Assembly: GCA_003427395.1 (NCBI GenBank)
Contig: BFEA01000634.1
Location: forward strand, 520,225-555,972
From: Chara braunii
Lineage: Eukaryota; Streptophyta; Charophyceae; Charales; Characeae
Length of the DNA: 35,748 nt
Reading direction: 5' to 3'
The notes beneath the pieces were generated by a model. The model was not told where the DNA came from. It made no database searches and saw nothing but the letters and a program-made list of their open reading frames with translations. Every line of letters starts with the position of its first letter. Position 1 is the first letter of the stretch. Shown in pieces: positions 10,741-20,385 of this stretch. Position numbers and translations under genes: made by a program.

Positions 10741-12814
10741 GAACTTAGAAAGACTTCCAACCAGGCAACCTCTCACTGTGCCCTAACGACACCAACATGA
10801 TGCCCCATCCAGCACACCCCTTCCCCCTCAAAACCTCACCTCCCCCTTCATCGGCTCTCCTTCTTCGGATCCTCGCAACACGACCTCATGCTGGCTAAAC
10901 TTCACCATGTCTATGAAAGGTCGAACGATGAAGATCCTTGGACCGCAGCAGAACTCCCCTTCTCCAGTTGATCATGCCACGTTGGGATACTAAATTATTG
11001 AGCCCGCCAATAGTCGCTCACAGGTAGTCTCGAGAGTATCAGGGCCACCTGTCGCAGAGCACGTAGATACGTCAACCCAATCTGAGGGAATCACCTAGGT
11101 CATATCCACCCCAATCCGTCCCATGGGCCCTTGAAACACTTTTCCGCAAACATTGAGATGGACAACCGACTTCAAAGATCACACGGAAAAGAGAAGATGG
11201 CCCCAACGAACAACGTGAGCACTCCAACCCCTCCCATAAAACGCCCACCACGTCTCATCTTCATCACCACCCACCATAGCCTTGCCGCTTCTCCCACTGC
11301 CATGCTCAATTCACTCCCGCCCCCTAGCCAGGCACCATGCAGACGCGTTGCTTCGAACGGGGCATGTTTGGTCGGGTCGGGCGCAGCGCCCCCAGTAGCG
11401 TTGCGCCCGAGCCGGGGGTAGTGATTTTTTCCATCCACAATCTCCCTAATCATAGATTCATAGGCAGATCTTTTTTTTTTTTTTACTGTAGAAAGTTTGG
11501 ATTCTATTATTGTAAAAAACTTACCTATAGATCCACCAACCAAGAAAACAGGACTCCTCATTCTTCCCACAATCCATTTGACAAGCAAGCAAGACTCAGT
11601 CCGACCATTCAATCCTCATCAGAACTCAGACAATCTCTTACCCCCCATCAACTAAGGTTACATGGCAGCACGACCTGCCCCAACTCCGACCATCCTCGTT
11701 TTGACGGCAGAGACCGGAGTGCCTTCCACCCTCGGCCACTCCCTCCTAACCTCAAGCCCCTGACTCATTCAGGCTACAGAGAAATGCCTCAGCACTGGCT
11801 TCATTGGACAAGCTGGTTTCACCTTCCTCCCTCGGTGAACTCCCCCAGACCCAAGCCCCTCCCCGAGTTACAGAGCATAAAATCCCCAGCGACAGTCTGC
11901 GTCATCCCCGCAATGTCCTCCCAGACCTACTCAGCCTGGACTGAATCTTACTCAACTGCAAACAACTCCCAATCACCCCCAATCCCTCCTCTTTCTAACT
12001 CTTACCTCCCCCCTCCCTTTTCCAGTAGGACTTACTATAGTTAGGCCACCATCCTCCCTACAGCCTACCCTACTACCATCTTGTCAGCTAGCCCTCCTTG
12101 CCAACAAGACATTTACCCCTCGACCGCTCCTCCCCCAGATCATAGGCAAGAATTCGAAGTACTTACTATGTATTAAGGTACCCACTTCAAAGCAACATCC
12201 TCCTTTCCCCACCCTCGATCACGCTCTCTCCTCAGCACCCCCCTCTGTTCCGCCCTGCCCCCGCTATAGGGAGCCCCCATCTCCCATCAGCCTCAGTTCA
12301 TAACAGACCCCCTTCGAACACCCCATGCTCCCTCAATGGAATACAATCCCCCCTAGTGTATTTCATCGTAGAGCAGAAGTCCCCCCCCCCCACCTGTCCC
12401 ACCGCCTGGTGGTACAGCCCCCCAATCACTCTTCCTGCTGAACGCAAATGCAATCAGTTCATCCCCCTTGTCCTCTTCCCCAACCATTGTGGCTGATCCG
12501 ACCCAAAGACCAGCCTAGCCCCAGAAGAGAACACCCCCCCAAAAACACCTTCCCCCTTGAGGACAGTACTCCTCCCACCTTGTACTATCCTCTTTGGAAG
12601 AAGGCCAATCCTGAGAGTGTGATCTCAAACAACCCCCCCTGCCCAGCCTTGCCTGTTGGAGTGCAACCCATTAGTCTATCTATCTAGGGATTAATCATGA
12701 GAAGCTTAACAAAAAAAAAAATCAAAGATTAGAGTAGAAAGTTATCTGACAACAAAGAATTGGAATACGAAACAATTCAATTTTCAAAATAGGGAATCGG
12801 TTACAAAACTAAAA

Positions 12815-13226
12815 TCCAGCAGCCTAGCTCAGTTGGTAAGGCACGCAAGTGGCATTCAGGAGGTCTTGGGTTCAAGCCCCATTGGCCTCATGCACCTTCC
12901 TGGGCAAGCTTGGCGCCCGCCACCTAGAGATATGTTGTTGGTCCCCCCGAGTGACATTGAGCAGAGACTGCTGATGTTCATAGGGGGAGGGGACCGGAGG
13001 GGAGGCATAGTGACTGGCCCATCGAAGAAGCTCGGTTCTGATGCTGTAGCAGGTATCGCACCTGCTGGTGGGTGCAGCTCCTACATGTTCCCTCGTTGGA
13101 TGCTTGAGCACGGATGTGGCTGCTACGGGGTTCCCCGTAATACTATAATGACAATAAAAAAAAGCCTGAAAGGCCGTCTGGTTGGGCTTAAAGAATTAGC
13201 CTTTAACAAAAAAAAAAACAGAAAAA
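12815..13226 (+). mobile_element. tRNA-derived SINE with 10-bp target-site duplication
   Basis: The head has an RNA polymerase III A box TAGCTCAGTTGG (12825-12836) and a B box GGTTCAAGCCC (12869-12879) at tRNA spacing. A body of about 250 bp follows, with CACCTAGAGATATGTTGTTGG, AGTGACTGGCCC and GGTTCCCCGTAATACTATAA, and then a short tail and A runs. AAAACTAAAA flanks it at 12805-12814 and 13227-13236, a good target-site duplication. The body is related to the insertion at 29261-29696. The head is not a working tRNA gene: the acceptor stem does not close and no clear anticodon arm is visible. It sits inside the A-rich block of retroposon copy 2, so it is the younger insertion. Confidence 0.85.
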
Positions 13227-13239
13227 AAAACTAAAAGTT

Positions 13240-13560
13240 AGACATATGTAATTAGGAAAAAAACATACGAATTTTAGGTATAGATATCCAAGAAGGATTT
13301 TCGAAAGAGATTCTCAAACTTCGGTTTGAGAATCGTTTGGTGAAGACGTTAGGCACATATTTGAGGAAAATTTTAGAGAATCTATTTGAAATCATACTTG
13401 ATAAGAGTTTAAGGAGTATTTTAGAAGATAGTTTTATAAGAGAATAAAAAAAAAAATCAAGATAGACGCGATGACGAGTGGATTCAGAATTTTGAGCATA
13501 CAGAACTAGAAGTCAGATACCTACCAGGTATGCAAAATAAGGATGGACCAAGATCCGAAA
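13240..13560. other. A-rich block, right part
   Basis: Continuation of the A-rich block after the SINE; no gene. A short palindrome around TCTCAAACTTCGGTTTGAGA at 13313-13332 could form a perfect 8-bp hairpin. Confidence 0.55.
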
Positions 13561-14529
13561 AACAAAATGAGGATACGACTCAGATAAAACCAAATTACTA
13601 CCTATCAGATCCACTATGGAGATTTAGTGCAGTACTTTGGATGACGACATCGACAAACTGCTGCACGCCGAGCTCCCTTCGCCTCGTAAAGACGCCTTGA
13701 TCTGCGTGAAGTCACCCAACCCTGCTGATCATCACGAAACGCTCCACTCCCGCTATCCCCTGATCCAACTGCCAGACCGCTATCCTGACCAAACTCATCC
13801 CCTGCCTCCTCCTGCGAGAGAAGCACCTTCTCCTCCCCATAGCCAGTGCCGGTGCAGCCCCTTGGCGAAGTGCGCTGTCCAGAAGAGATTAATAGGACAC
13901 CGCCACCTCCCTAAAACTTCTTGAAGGCGATTGTGTTGTGAGTAACAGCGTCAAGCCCGTCAGCGCGGCCTCACAAAGAGTTCAATCCATGTACAACGAT
14001 CCTCAAACAGCCAGATCAGACGAAACTAGAGACACAAAATTTGAGGCTGAAGTAGGAGAAGAGAAAACCTAGGGCACTCATAGCCCTCCCTCTCTTTGAT
14101 GTATAGTACGCTTTCTCTTCTTTTCACTATAACCCCAACAACCCACCCATGCCACGTGGCATCCTACCCTCCATTACTCGTAATACCCTACCAAACATCG
14201 TCCCCACCATGCACCGTCACTCGCGCCTTCCCCGACATGACGTCCACCACCCTCTACCAACCACATCCCCCTCCTGCCTTGCCTCAATGGAAGTCCTGCG
14301 ACGCGCCCTCCACTAAGCTGTGGCGAACACGCTAATCGCTGTGTGGCTTCCACCCCGACGCGCTTCCGCTCTCCGTTGCTTCGGCCCAGGTGGGGCGCAG
14401 CGCTCCCGGTCCGCATAGCTCAGTAGGCCCTTTTTTTCAATGGCTCCTGTCTATTCTGGGGAGTCTCAGCCTGGTTCCTCTTCCACCAGCAAGCCATGGA
14501 TCAGTATAGGCTTGGGATTCACCTGGCTT

Positions 14530-15124
14530 NNNNNNNNNNNNNNNNNNNNNNNNNNNNNNNNNNNNNNNNNNNNNNNNNNNNNNNNNNNNNNNNNNNNNNN
14601 NNNNNNNNNNNNNNNNNNNNNNNNNNNNNNNNNNNNNNNNNNNNNNNNNNNNNNNNNNNNNNNNNNNNNNNNNNNNNNNNNNNNNNNNNNNNNNNNNNNN
14701 NNNNNNNNNNNNNNNNNNNNNNNNNNNNNNNNNNNNNNNNNNNNNNNNNNNNNNNNNNNNNNNNNNNNNNNNNNNNNNNNNNNNNNNNNNNNNNNNNNNN
14801 NNNNNNNNNNNNNNNNNNNNNNNNNNNNNNNNNNNNNNNNNNNNNNNNNNNNNNNNNNNNNNNNNNNNNNNNNNNNNNNNNNNNNNNNNNNNNNNNNNNN
14901 NNNNNNNNNNNNNNNNNNNNNNNNNNNNNNNNNNNNNNNNNNNNNNNNNNNNNNNNNNNNNNNNNNNNNNNNNNNNNNNNNNNNNNNNNNNNNNNNNNNN
15001 NNNNNNNNNNNNNNNNNNNNNNNNNNNNNNNNNNNNNNNNNNNNNNNNNNNNNNNNNNNNNNNNNNNNNNNNNNNNNNNNNNNNNNNNNNNNNNNNNNNN
15101 NNNNNNNNNNNNNNNNNNNNNNNN
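14530..15124. other. Assembly gap (N)
   Basis: About 595 unknown bases. Any frame that runs through it is meaningless. Confidence 0.99.
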
Positions 15125-15128
15125 TCGT

Positions 15129-15351
15129 CAGTTGATCCAGACCAACCAGTGACTCACGCCCTCTACTCGCCCCCACAGCCCTAGTCTGCCATACACAGTC
15201 TAGCTGATATTAAGGGGGGTACTTATCATCGAGACGCCTATCATCATCAGTGGTTGATCCAGACCAACCAGCGACTCACGCCCTCAACTCGCCCACCACT
15301 TCCTAGCTGATATTAAGGGGGATACTTATCATCGAACGCCTATCATCATTA
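15129..15351. repeat. Two-copy tandem repeat next to the gap
   Basis: TTGATCCAGACCAACCAG starts copies at 15129-15248 and 15249-15351, both ending in AGGGG(G/A)TACTTATCATC and CGCCTATCATCAT. The second copy lacks about 18 bases. A third partial start is at 15352. The array may continue into the gap, which would explain why assembly failed there. Confidence 0.85.
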
Positions 15352-15609
15352 TCGGTTGATCATGATCTTCTCCAGCCCAATGGTTGTGAATGTGTATATG
15401 TGCTCTGTATCTTAGAGATGTGTGTCCGTGAGCTATGTGTACGTTTGTTATGTGTATGTGGACCCGATTTCATAGCAGATGCTGCTCCCCACCATGGAGC
15501 ATCTGCAAGGTAAGTGTATAGTATGTGTGTATGGTATCGTGGTGTATAGTATCTGTGTATGGTATCGTAGTTGTGCTATCGGGGTGGTATCTCGGTGTGT
15601 GGATGTGTG
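15352..15609. other. GT-rich spacer with a faint LINE-tail match
   Basis: No gene. TG-rich sequence surrounds GTGGACCCGATTTCATAGCA then GATGCTGCTCCCCACCATGG (15459-15498), a diverged plus-strand match to the recurrent tail. Confidence 0.5.
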
Positions 15610-16026
15610 TGGTAGAGACAGGTCTATCTGGACAGGACTCCCGCCAAAGTCCGAAACCGGACTCGAACCTGTGACCTACAGCATGAAACTGGAAGGCTTT
15701 ACCACATGTACTTCCGTAGGAAGTAGGTATAATGTGTGCAGTGTCTGGGCTGGGGAAAATCATCAGAGCGACCAAAGCCAACAACACCCAGCAACCAACA
15801 TGAAGTCTAGGCCAGCATACAACACCCATGGACTGACCCCTGGGTGGTGCGCAGGCAGTGTCTGTAATAGTACCATGCGTCATCCCAGGGGTATGTGTGT
15901 CCAGCCGTGCGTCAATCTAACGCCCTGCCGGTGTCCATGCGCAAGGCTGCGGAGTTTTGAACCCGCAACCTCATACCACAATGCGCATTTCCAACCGGTG
16001 CTCTAACCACTGAGCTACATCAACTG
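15610..16026 (-). mobile_element. SINE-like element with two tRNA-like modules, antisense
   Basis: On the minus strand the first module starts at 16026 with an A box TAGCTCAGTGGTTAGAGC and, 33 bases on, a B box GGGTTCAAAACTCC. A second module at about 15650-15715 has a near-perfect B box GGTTCGAGTCC (15659-15669) and a weaker A-box region GTGGTAAAGCC. The two B boxes lie about 300 bp apart in the same orientation. This is consistent with a composite SINE or with two SINE heads in tandem. The 3' end and poly(A) are not clear, and the left boundary is arbitrary. These are not functional tRNA genes: the stems do not pair properly. Confidence 0.65.
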
Positions 16027-17498
16027 GACACCTGGCTATTTTCTTAAAATTTCCTTACGGGGAGATAACAACCAGCAGTGCCTATTTCTTCCACCACCCT
16101 CCTGCCCCTTCATATACAGCCGGGCCCAACTGACTGCTCCAAGAATTTTCTTCGGCCTGGAAGCAGTGGCCACAGAAGTGTGGCTAGTGCCGTGCAGGAC
16201 AGCATATACTATCCTGTGGAATTTCTTGACCAATAAGACACTAACCCCACCCCCATATCCGGGGGGAGGTGTGGATGAGCGCATACATAATCTTCTCAAG
16301 GCTGAAGGTCTTTTTCTCCGGGAGGGGGGGATGGAGGGGGGGTCTCAGCAAGCAGGCCTCACGTTGGGCAGGTTTAGCATTCGCAAAAGGGGGAAACAAC
16401 ATTGGCAAATGAGGCTAAGAGGCACCGATTGCCTGTCGTCATTCGCCTCAAGCAGCCCCGTGGAAATTCCTTTTCAACTGCCTAGGTAGCTCTTCAAGGG
16501 AAAACGAAACATGCAGAGGTTGCTCGTTCATGTCTTATGTCAGTCATCCTGAAGCAGTTACGTGGAGTTTTCTCTTCATGGGCTTTGCCTGGTTACTGTG
16601 GAAGGGACAATGATACATCCAGAGGTTGCTAATTCATCCGTCCATCCATCTGCCACGAATATTGGTGGGAATATCAGTCCATTCATTGGGCTTCCAGAAA
16701 GTCACAGTGAAGTCCTTGTAAATGGGATTTTTCCTGGCAAATATGTTTTGGTGCAATCTTCTGAAGGTCCCGCATCAGTAAGACGCTATTATCGCACACT
16801 AGTGTCCTCTGCAATTGCCAGCGACAAAGGCTGCATGCGGAGCATCACAAGAAGGTGAAACACCACAACCGCATCATATGATCGCCGTCCTCTCAGCGGA
16901 CTGCACCTTCCAAATTCAGAGGTCATGAACCACTGGCATATGGCAGTGGGACCCTAACTATACTCTTTATACTGCTAACCCGGGTCTTGCATAACGCTCC
17001 CACGAGGCCCGGCTGCCACTCTTGGGAAAACGGCCTTTCCCTCCTGGCCCGCTGCGCTGTGTGGGCCGCATCGCCAGGTGCATTGGCTAATCGCTCGCGG
17101 CATGTTTGAATACATTGCGGAGGGAGGTTTCTGTGCTTGGCTGTTTTTTTTTGGTGCTCTTGTGGCTCCACACACCATTTGCCAGTTGGTTTGTTCACTG
17201 TAGACCCCCTAAGTTTAGGTTTTGTCCTTTTTGGATCCTGTAAATTCGATTAGTTGCTGTTTTGTTTTTTTGTGGGACCTTTTCCTTTTCAGGGGCTCGC
17301 CACACCACTATCAGAAACACTATTTTGGATAGTTTTTCTTGGCCACACAGCCTGTCTAAATTGGAGACAGGAAGAAAATTTGCGAGTTGTCAGAGAATGC
17401 TTCTCGACACCTCCTTTCGAAAGTTGTGAAATCCCCAGCCTGCTACTCCGATGCTTTCAACAGTCCTCGGCTGCACGATCACCTTCTCCTCAAAGTTC
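16027..17498. other. Unassigned region
   Basis: No gene is recognised. A 98-codon plus frame (16562-16858) includes NIGGNISPFIGLPESHSEVL, which matches no family known to me. CAGAGGTTGCT recurs at 16515 and 16621. Base composition is ordinary. The right part may already be mitochondrial flank, but no gene could be named. Confidence 0.4.
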
Positions 17499-17780
17499 TA
17501 GTTTAAGACTACCGCACACTTGTTTCATAGCTTTCAATTGAGCTGCAGAACCTACACGACTTACAGACAATCCTACATTAATAGCAGGTCNGATTCCACG
17601 ATAAAACAGTTCTGTTTCCAAAAAGATTTGTCCGTCCGTAATGGAGATTACATTGGTAGGAATATAAGCAGATACATCTCCAGCTTGTGTTTCGATAACA
17701 GGTAAAGCAGTCAGACTACCTGCACCAGCTTGGTCTGAGATAGCTGGTTTTCTGCGAAATCTATTGAGGTAGAACGTGTG
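17499..17780 (-). pseudogene. atp1: atp1 fragment (mitochondrial F1-ATPase alpha subunit)
   Basis: The minus strand reads [20 protein letters not shown] and goes on through [20 protein letters not shown], a single-N codon in PAINVG, and [20 protein letters not shown]. This is the highly conserved core of the mitochondrial ATP synthase alpha subunit, which couples proton flow to ATP synthesis in the inner membrane. Roughly 75 codons remain of a ~505-codon gene. After KLEL homology stops at about 17499, and upstream of SDQAG it decays (FYLNRFRRK in place of the usual FYLHSR). It is therefore a fragment, flanked by unrelated mitochondrial pieces, and it cannot be functional. Confidence 0.9.
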
Positions 17781-18399
17781 ATCTTCATTGCAAGAGGTAG
17801 AGCACTCGATGGGCTAGGGTGGCCCAAAACTTGACCAACCCCAAGGAAACTCCGAATACTTGCAACTGCTAAAATGCATGGCCCTGTTTGTCTATCATAA
17901 AGAGAATTTTAGAGTCAGCCTTGATGGCCTCCAAACGTTCGATTTCATGGTCGCATCTGCAAACGAGAATTTGGAACCCAGATACTTTGCTCCCCTTTAT
18001 TGTGGTTGACCGAGGGTCCACAGGAGACTACTATGGGAGCTCCGAAACCAATCCCGAAGCGAAGATTGATTTTCCTTGTTGTTCATATATGCATCTGTTA
18101 TTTATCTTAAATGAAAATGACAAAATGCTCAGAAAGCCAAAAAGTCTGTGATTCTTTTCAACCAATGGGATTTGTGAATGTGAAGGGTATATGGATTTTT
18201 CGAAGGTCAAATCAAATATGATTTGATTCATCTGGAATAGGTGTAATTACTCAAATAAAAACAGCTTCGCTGGTTGTCGACAAAAAAATATCATAATTAA
18301 TTACGACTGGCGTCAATGGTTTTTTGGTGATCGCGCCTAACGGCGGCTTCCTGGAAGCGGGAATTCTTTGTCAAATTAAATAAAGTGAAGCTTATGGAA
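17781..18399. other. Probable mitochondrial spacer or intron sequence, unassigned
   Basis: It lies between atp1 and cox1 pieces and has short frames on both strands, none recognisable. GATCGCGCCTAACGGCGGCT near 18331 hints at a structured intron end just before the cox1 piece, but no intron class could be fixed. Confidence 0.4.
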
Positions 18400-18471
18400 A
18401 ATACCACTTTTTTTGATCCTGCAGGAGGAGGAGATCCTGTTTTATTTCAACATCTGTTTTGGTTCTTTGGT
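18400..18471 (+). pseudogene. cox1: cox1 middle-exon fragment
   Basis: The plus strand encodes [20 protein letters not shown] followed by WFFG, 24 codons of cytochrome c oxidase subunit 1, which reduces oxygen in the mitochondrial inner membrane. The normal continuation HPEVY is replaced at 18472 by unrelated sequence. The break falls after about codon 243 (nt ~729), a position where plant mitochondrial cox1 genes are known to carry introns. This looks like an authentic exon between two introns rather than random breakage. Its orientation is opposite to the other two cox1 pieces in the window. Confidence 0.88.
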
Positions 18472-19150
18472 CGGGATGACCACCTTGGAATGTAATCATT
18501 ATCTACAACTAAGAAAATTTCCAGCAAAAAGATAACCTCTTTCTCTAGTGTCGATCGAGGCGCGTTAGCGAAATTTCCCAGTTTCAAAATCGGATATTAT
18601 ATTATGAAAGCTTTAGACGCAAGATATGCTCCGTGAGGTGGTTACATATTGGGTCAAAAGTTCCACTACAACGGTTGCCCGTTCACCTGGCTACTTCGCC
18701 AGTAGGGAAGGGGTCTAGGTATCTGCTTAGCCTAAGCAGGTTTTACTCTACACAGCCTGAAGGAACAACTCCCTTGGATCCCGGAGTGGATGTGACCGAA
18801 AATGTACGGTATGGAGTTGACTCNTTACTAGGCCTTTGGATTCACAGTTACAAAAAACCCGTTCGGGTTTACTATGATCTTGGAGGTTTTCTGCGAAGTT
18901 CAGACTGTATCATCATCCCATCTTATATATATGGGATGTCTGGCGTGCAGTCGTTGAGGCTTTACGGTCTTAGACTTCCTTCCCTGCTGAGTCATTTTAG
19001 AAGGATTCACTATGTTCGTTATGCGGACGAGTGCGCCCAGGTCGCAGGTCTCGATTGCAGGGCGGCTCCAACTCTGCCACACCATCTCAAGCTGGCCCAG
19101 ACCAAGGGTGTGAGCTACACGTGCGTGGTATGCCTAGTGATAGGTCATGC
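18472..19150 (+). pseudogene. Intron relic with reverse transcriptase/maturase-like frame
   Basis: This follows the cox1 exon directly. A 173-codon plus frame (18633-19154, one N) contains FRRIHYVRYADE, which resembles the YxRYADD active-site motif of group II intron reverse transcriptase/maturases, with the second Asp changed to Glu. The rest shows no clear homology. Near its end, GTGCGTGG (19121) fits the GUGYG start of a group II intron, so more than one intron piece may be joined here. Group II maturases help their intron splice and move. The assignment is tentative. Confidence 0.45.
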
Positions 19151-19224
19151 CTGAAAGCAACACGCGAAAGTCAAACTTAATAGAATCAAAACGAATTTCA
19201 GTAAAAACTTGTATCAAAAATCGT

Positions 19225-19350
19225 CGTTCTTTTCTCTTTTTCTCAGTCTTAATAGCAATTTTTTTCATAGCTTTTTATGAGGTTGCACTGGGAGCCAGTG
19301 CTTGTTATATCAAATTCGCACCATGGATTTTGTCAGAAATGTTTGATGTT
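19225..19350 (+). pseudogene. nad5: nad5 N-terminal fragment
   Basis: The frame contains [20 protein letters not shown] followed by LSEMFD, a conserved block near the N-terminus of NADH dehydrogenase subunit 5 (complex I, inner membrane proton pump). About 40 of the usual ~670 codons remain. Homology ends at FDV (the normal continuation is FDASWGF), and a stop follows at 19366. A hydrophobic stretch, [15 protein letters not shown], precedes it. Confidence 0.85.
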
Positions 19351-19467
19351 AAATACATATTAGAATAGTAAAAACATAAGTTTGTAATACAGCAACACCT
19401 AACTCTAGTTTCTTTGAAAACTTTAGACAAAGGTGCTATTTCCATTTTGGGTTCCTATGGAATTTCC

Positions 19468-19546
19468 ACCATAAGTTCCCAATTTTAAGAGAATTCCTGC
19501 TAAGATAACAGATCCAGCGATGGGTGCTTCTACATGAGCTTCCGAA
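19468..19546 (-). pseudogene. nad4: nad4 fragment
   Basis: The minus strand reads [20 protein letters not shown] then LGTYGG. This is the strongly conserved quinone-site loop of NADH dehydrogenase subunit 4 in complex I (normally [26 protein letters not shown]). Only about 26 codons remain. After GG the expected FLRF is lost, and upstream of EAH homology also ends. It is a mitochondrial insertion fragment in opposite orientation to the neighbouring nad5 piece. Confidence 0.88.
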
Positions 19547-19670
19547 ACAACCTCGATAAGGTTGCAAAATTTGCCATGAACATATCGTTCTCTCAGCAGA
19601 GTTTCAAGCTTCGGCCGACACTTAGCCCAGTGGTAAGAGACAACTTTACAGCTCCCCCCGACTCCGAAGA

Positions 19671-20018
19671 ATCTACGTCTAGACCTACAGTGAACATGTG
19701 ATGCCTTTCTCCATGAATTTATCCATGGTATGGACTATATCTTCAACTTTCCTGCCAGCTTACGCTACGGCGCTTGCCATGCCATTTGCGCAGTACTAAG
19801 AGACGACAAAACAAAAGTTGCTTCGCTTGTAGTCTCTGAGGCTCCTCTTCGATCAAACTATGGCGAGCCTGCTGATTGACCAATGAATTTGGAACTTCCA
19901 ACTCTAAGGCGTTTCCAGCATATAACGAAGTGATTGAACTCTCATGTTGCCATGAGAGGGACCCATCTTGAACCCACACAATAAATCCAAGAACTCCAAT
20001 ACTTATCATAGATCGATA
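19671..20018 (-). pseudogene. cox1: cox1 two-exon fragment around a group I intron
   Basis: The minus strand encodes [16 protein letters not shown] (20018-19971), then an intron, then HHMFTVGLDVD (19703-19671). These are adjacent in cytochrome c oxidase subunit 1, where GFIVWAHHMFTVGLDVD holds a haem a3/CuB histidine pair. Joining falls on a codon boundary and only Ala to Val differs at the junction. The exon stops after DVD at 19671, where further unrelated sequence starts. The upstream exon also begins abruptly after YRS. Both exons are short pieces of a ~525-codon gene, so this is a relic within the mitochondrial insertion. Confidence 0.9.
19704..19970 (-). ncRNA. Group I intron in cox1 (267 nt, no ORF)
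   Basis: All four conserved core elements of a group I intron are visible in order on the minus strand: P-like GCTGGAAACGCC (19919-19909), Q-like CAATCAGCAGG (19878-19868), R-like CCTCAGAGACTAC (19841-19829) and S-like GAAGATATAGTCC (19744-19732). GACTA of R can pair with TAGTC of S to make the P7 guanosine-binding helix. The upstream exon ends in T and the intron ends in G, as expected. The exon junction lies at about nt 876 of cox1, a position where a group I intron is known from non-seed plants. With 267 nt and no homing endonuclease, this is a minimal form. As a nuclear copy it is probably not expressed. Confidence 0.85.
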
Positions 20019-20021
20019 GGT

Positions 20022-20075
20022 GACTATCTCGTACGGTTCGGAGAGGACTCGAGTAATCACCGAGGGTGTGAAAGT
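20022..20075 (+). other. Candidate group II intron 3' end (domain V/VI relic)
   Basis: CTCGTACGGTTCGGAGAGG directly precedes the cob piece. CGTACGGTTC is the typical 3' strand of group II domain V, and the next 30 bases could form a domain VI-like hairpin. The 5' half of domain V is missing because cox1 sequence abuts at 20018. This would make the cob piece the exon after an intron. Confidence 0.4.
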
Positions 20076-20270
20076 TTCACTCTATTCTTTATTGTGGTTT
20101 ATCTTCATATTTTTCGTGGTCTTTATTATGGAAGTTATGCCAGTCCACAAGAGTTAGTGTGGTGTCTTGGAGTGGTCATTTTATTATTAATGATTGTAAC
20201 AACTTTTATTGGGTACGTGTTGCCATGGGGACAAATGAGTTTTTGGGGAGCTACTGTAATTACAAGTTTA
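20076..20270 (+). pseudogene. cob: cob fragment (cytochrome b)
   Basis: The frame reads [20 protein letters not shown] followed by [20 protein letters not shown], then [20 protein letters not shown]. This is apocytochrome b, complex III, with the haem-ligand region and the Qo-site [18 protein letters not shown] motif. About 63 of ~390 codons are present. At TSL the frame is fused to antisense atp4 sequence; TTTA at 20268-20271 fits both genes, so the junction has short microhomology. Upstream it begins at what may be an intron end. Confidence 0.93.
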
Positions 20271-20385
20271 AAAGTAGCCTTGAAAGTTTCGCCAAAAGTT
20301 TTTTCACTAAATAAAACAAAACCCATAAAACTAAAAGCTACTAGAATTTCTTCATTATAAAGTAAAATTTGTTTTGAACTATTTC
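20271..20385 (-). pseudogene. atp4: atp4 N-terminal fragment (ATP synthase subunit b)
   Basis: The minus strand encodes [20 protein letters not shown] then [16 protein letters not shown], which matches the N-terminal membrane region of plant mitochondrial atp4 (orf25/ymf39), the stalk subunit b of F0-ATPase. About 38 codons are present. The upstream residues in the frame ([19 protein letters not shown]) are not typical and are probably spacer. The piece is fused tail-to-tail to cob at 20270. Confidence 0.75.

Larger units (their letters stand above)
8501..11440 (-). mobile_element. Non-coding retroposon-like unit, copy 1 (antisense)
   Basis: On the minus strand this unit has a 5' part rich in G, a middle A/T-rich block (about 10200-10740 on the plus strand), a purine-rich block with repeated modules, and a 3' tail ending in nine A residues at 8501-8509. 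The tail contains GTCGGGTAATGGCCCCGG, GGGACGTTAGGCCCGG, CAGCATGTGCTGCTCCCCAC and AATAGATTGG, which match the LINE tails in this window. No reading frame resembling a known protein was found. The presumed 5' end lies near GGGCGCAGCGC at 11379, a block that recurs at 14393 at the end of copy 2. Boundaries are inferred. Confidence 0.5.
11471..14430 (-). mobile_element. Non-coding retroposon-like unit, copy 2 (antisense)
   Basis: It shows the same layout as copy 1: on the plus strand a C/T-rich module region (11631-12690), an A-rich block (12690-13560, split by a SINE) and a C-rich block (13600-14400). The presumed 5' end has GTTGCTTCGGCCCAGG then TGGGGCGCAGCGCTCCCGG near 14380, comparable with the block at 11350-11390. 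A run of 14-16 T at 11471-11485 would be its poly(A) on the minus strand, but the LINE-like tail is not recognisable there. Predicted peptides of up to 146 residues in this region are Pro- or Gly-rich and match nothing known. Head-to-tail placement with copy 1 is inferred from layout. Confidence 0.4.

Noticed and set aside
11172-11612. 146-codon minus frame as a gene
   Set aside because: Composition-driven Gly/Arg/Lys-rich peptide within a repeat unit, with no known motif.
12817-12890. A tRNA gene
   Set aside because: A and B boxes are present, but the cloverleaf stems do not close and a SINE body with target-site duplication follows.
14410-14450. TAGCTCAGTAGG as a further SINE head
   Set aside because: No B box at the right distance before the gap.
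14440-15176. Three 218-236 codon frames across the gap
   Set aside because: They consist almost wholly of N; only the edges are real sequence.
15945-16026. A tRNA gene on the minus strand
   Set aside because: Promoter boxes are good, but acceptor and anticodon stems do not pair; it is better explained as a SINE head.
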